A stretch of DNA of 64,000 bases from Sorangium cellulosum So0157-2 (lineage in GTDB: Bacteria > Myxococcota_A > Polyangia > Polyangiales > Polyangiaceae). Made by a program: the position numbers and the translations under genes. The stretch spans positions 620,001 to 684,000 of the forward strand of contig NC_021658.1 in assembly GCF_000418325.1 (NCBI RefSeq), read 5' to 3'. Numbering within the stretch: position 1 is the first letter of the stretch; the number at the start of each line of letters is the position of its first letter. Below, in pieces: positions 63,174-64,000 of this stretch. The notes beneath the pieces are model-generated. The model was not told where the DNA came from, made no database searches, and saw nothing but the letters and a program-made list of their open reading frames with translations.

Positions 63174-64000
63174 CTAGAACCTGCCCACGAGGTACCCGCC
63201 GAGCGGCGCGGGCACGAAGCCGATCGAGACGCCGTCCCCGCGCGGCGCGCGCGCCGACGTCGAGGCCGGGGCGCCGCCGCGGTAGTGCAGGAGCCACGGG
63301 AGCCCGAAGCCCGTGAGGGCGCCGACGGCCGCGCCGGTGAGCGCGTCGGTCGCGAAATGCTGGTCCGAGACGACCCGCAGCGTCGCCACGGCGGTGGCGG
63401 TGCCGAGCGACGCGGCGCACGCGAGCGCGTCGGGCGCGCCGCCGCCGTACAGGGGCAGGTGCGCGTGGTGCGAGCACACGAGGCCCGCCGCCGTGAACGC
63501 GGTCGAGCTGTGGCCGCTGAAGAAGCTCCGGTAGCGCTTGCTCCCCCGGCAGTCGTGGTCCTGCTGCTCCTCCGGCCCGGTGCACCCGGCGCGGTAGGGG
63601 CGCTCGCGGCTCGTGAGCCCCGCGACGACGCCGTTCAGCGCCGCGTTGAACGCGAGCGCCTCGATGTCGATCATCGCGATCTCCCACGCGACGCTGCCGC
63701 GCCCGTGCCCCCACCAGGTCACCAGCAGGGCGTCCACCGCGAGGTGGTTGGTCATCAGCGTGAGCAGGAGATCGCTCGCGTCCCGCGCCATCTCGCGCTG
63801 GCGGTCGCTCCGGATGCGGAGCGCCCCTCGCGCCGAGCCGTCGAAGCCGTTCACGGTCGTCCACCGGCCCTCCGAGGGCGGGATGGCCAGCGTCCCGAAG
63901 GCGGTCGCGGCCAGGAGGCCCGTGGCCACGTACTCGCTCACGCGGAAGCGCGGCCAGCGCGGGTCCCACGCGACCTCGCGCCGCGCGCGATCCGGCGGCG
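63174..64000 (-). CDS. PAP2-family phosphatase, 5' end outside window
   Basis: At least 275 codons. The frame stays open to the window edge (reads WDPRWPRFRVSEYVATG across 63950), so the GTG at 63941 is probably internal. Acid phosphatase/vanadium-haloperoxidase signature: SRERPYRAG (motif 1, lacking the usual distant Lys by eye), SFFSGHSS (motif 2, general acid His) and RVVSDQHFATD (motif 3, His and Asp). Several hydrophobic segments point to membrane location. Likely dephosphorylates a lipid phosphate or pyrophosphate. First gene visible of the operon with the barrel and redoxin genes (2-bp gap). Confidence 0.82.
   Translation of the reverse strand, partial: PPDRARREVAWDPRWPRFRVSEYVATGLLAATAFGTLAIPPSEGRWTTVNGFDGSARGALRIRSDRQREMARDASDLLLTLMTNHLAVDALLVTWWGHGRGSVAWEIAMIDIEALAFNAALNGVVAGLTSRERPYRAGCTGPEEQQDHDCRGSKRYRSFFSGHSSTAFTAAGLVCSHHAHLPLYGGGAPDALACAASLGTATAVATLRVVSDQHFATDALTGAAVGALTGFGLPWLLHYRGGAPASTSARAPRGDGVSIGFVPAPLGGYLVGRF

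Overview
The window is uniformly high-GC DNA (roughly 70% or more by eye). It is packed with long open frames and has the gene content of a large-genome myxobacterium of the Sorangium/Polyangium type. The pointers are four proteins with Ser/Thr-kinase folds in 64 kb (one fused to a sigma-54 activator, one a predicted pseudokinase), RsbR-type stress modules, many lipoproteins with Gly/Ser/Cys-rich linkers, PEGA/TPR kinase partners, an RHS polymorphic toxin and abundant tandem repeats. No rRNA, tRNA, CRISPR array, prophage or polyketide/NRPS cluster was seen.

Layout. 0-9.5 kb: the end of a Cys-rich protein, an RsbRD_N-PAS histidine kinase, a 1639-residue pseudokinase-ATPase-GAF-STAS protein, an aldo/keto reductase and a DJ-1/PfpI gene remnant. 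9.6-16.1 kb: a metalloprotease-like lipoprotein, then a repeat-rich block. That block holds a poly-Gly lipoprotein, a beta-barrel-type protein with 32 perfect 18-bp repeats, an ECF sigma factor, a membrane protein with 17 perfect 18-bp repeats that ends in a net two-base frameshift, and a protein with five 54-bp repeats. 16.3-22 kb: a two-gene (split) membrane spermidine-synthase-like unit, two long intergenic hairpins, and a kinase + PEGA/TPR operon. 22.3-33.6 kb: a transglutaminase-DUF2126 protein, small lipoproteins, a HExxH lipoprotein, protoglobin, SDR, alpha/beta hydrolase, an ATP-grasp relict, a GFA-type zinc protein, and an O-methyltransferase.

33.8-42.6 kb: coaX (type III pantothenate kinase) overlapping a FecCD-type permease, a Nudix protein with an altered Nudix box, a double zinc-ribbon/double FHA protein, ruvA overlapping a lipoprotein gene, a LysM protein pair, and a TPR protein. 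42.7-47.7 kb: an RHS protein with a deaminase-like C-terminal tip, an overlapping downstream gene that is a candidate immunity gene, and a small RHS-associated protein. Base composition drops over the tip and immunity gene. 47.8-64 kb: a kinase-TPR-GAF-sigma54-activator-Fis fusion, a beta-barrel protein, an alpha/beta hydrolase, a ~43-bp intergenic repeat array, an Eis-like acetyltransferase, a J-domain protein, a third hairpin of the same family as one at 18.7 kb, a kinase-TPR protein, and a three-gene operon (PAP2 phosphatase, outer-membrane-type protein, redoxin lipoprotein) running off the right edge.

Themes. Regulation is dominated by kinases, ECF/sigma-54 switches and partner-switch (RsbR/STAS) modules. 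The most unusual features are the ECF sigma gene sandwiched between two hypermutable 18-bp arrays, one of which is out of frame; the pseudokinase-STAS giant; the RHS deaminase tip with an unrecognised overlapping partner; and long hairpins placed precisely between convergent genes. All functions are inferred from sequence alone; no searches were run.
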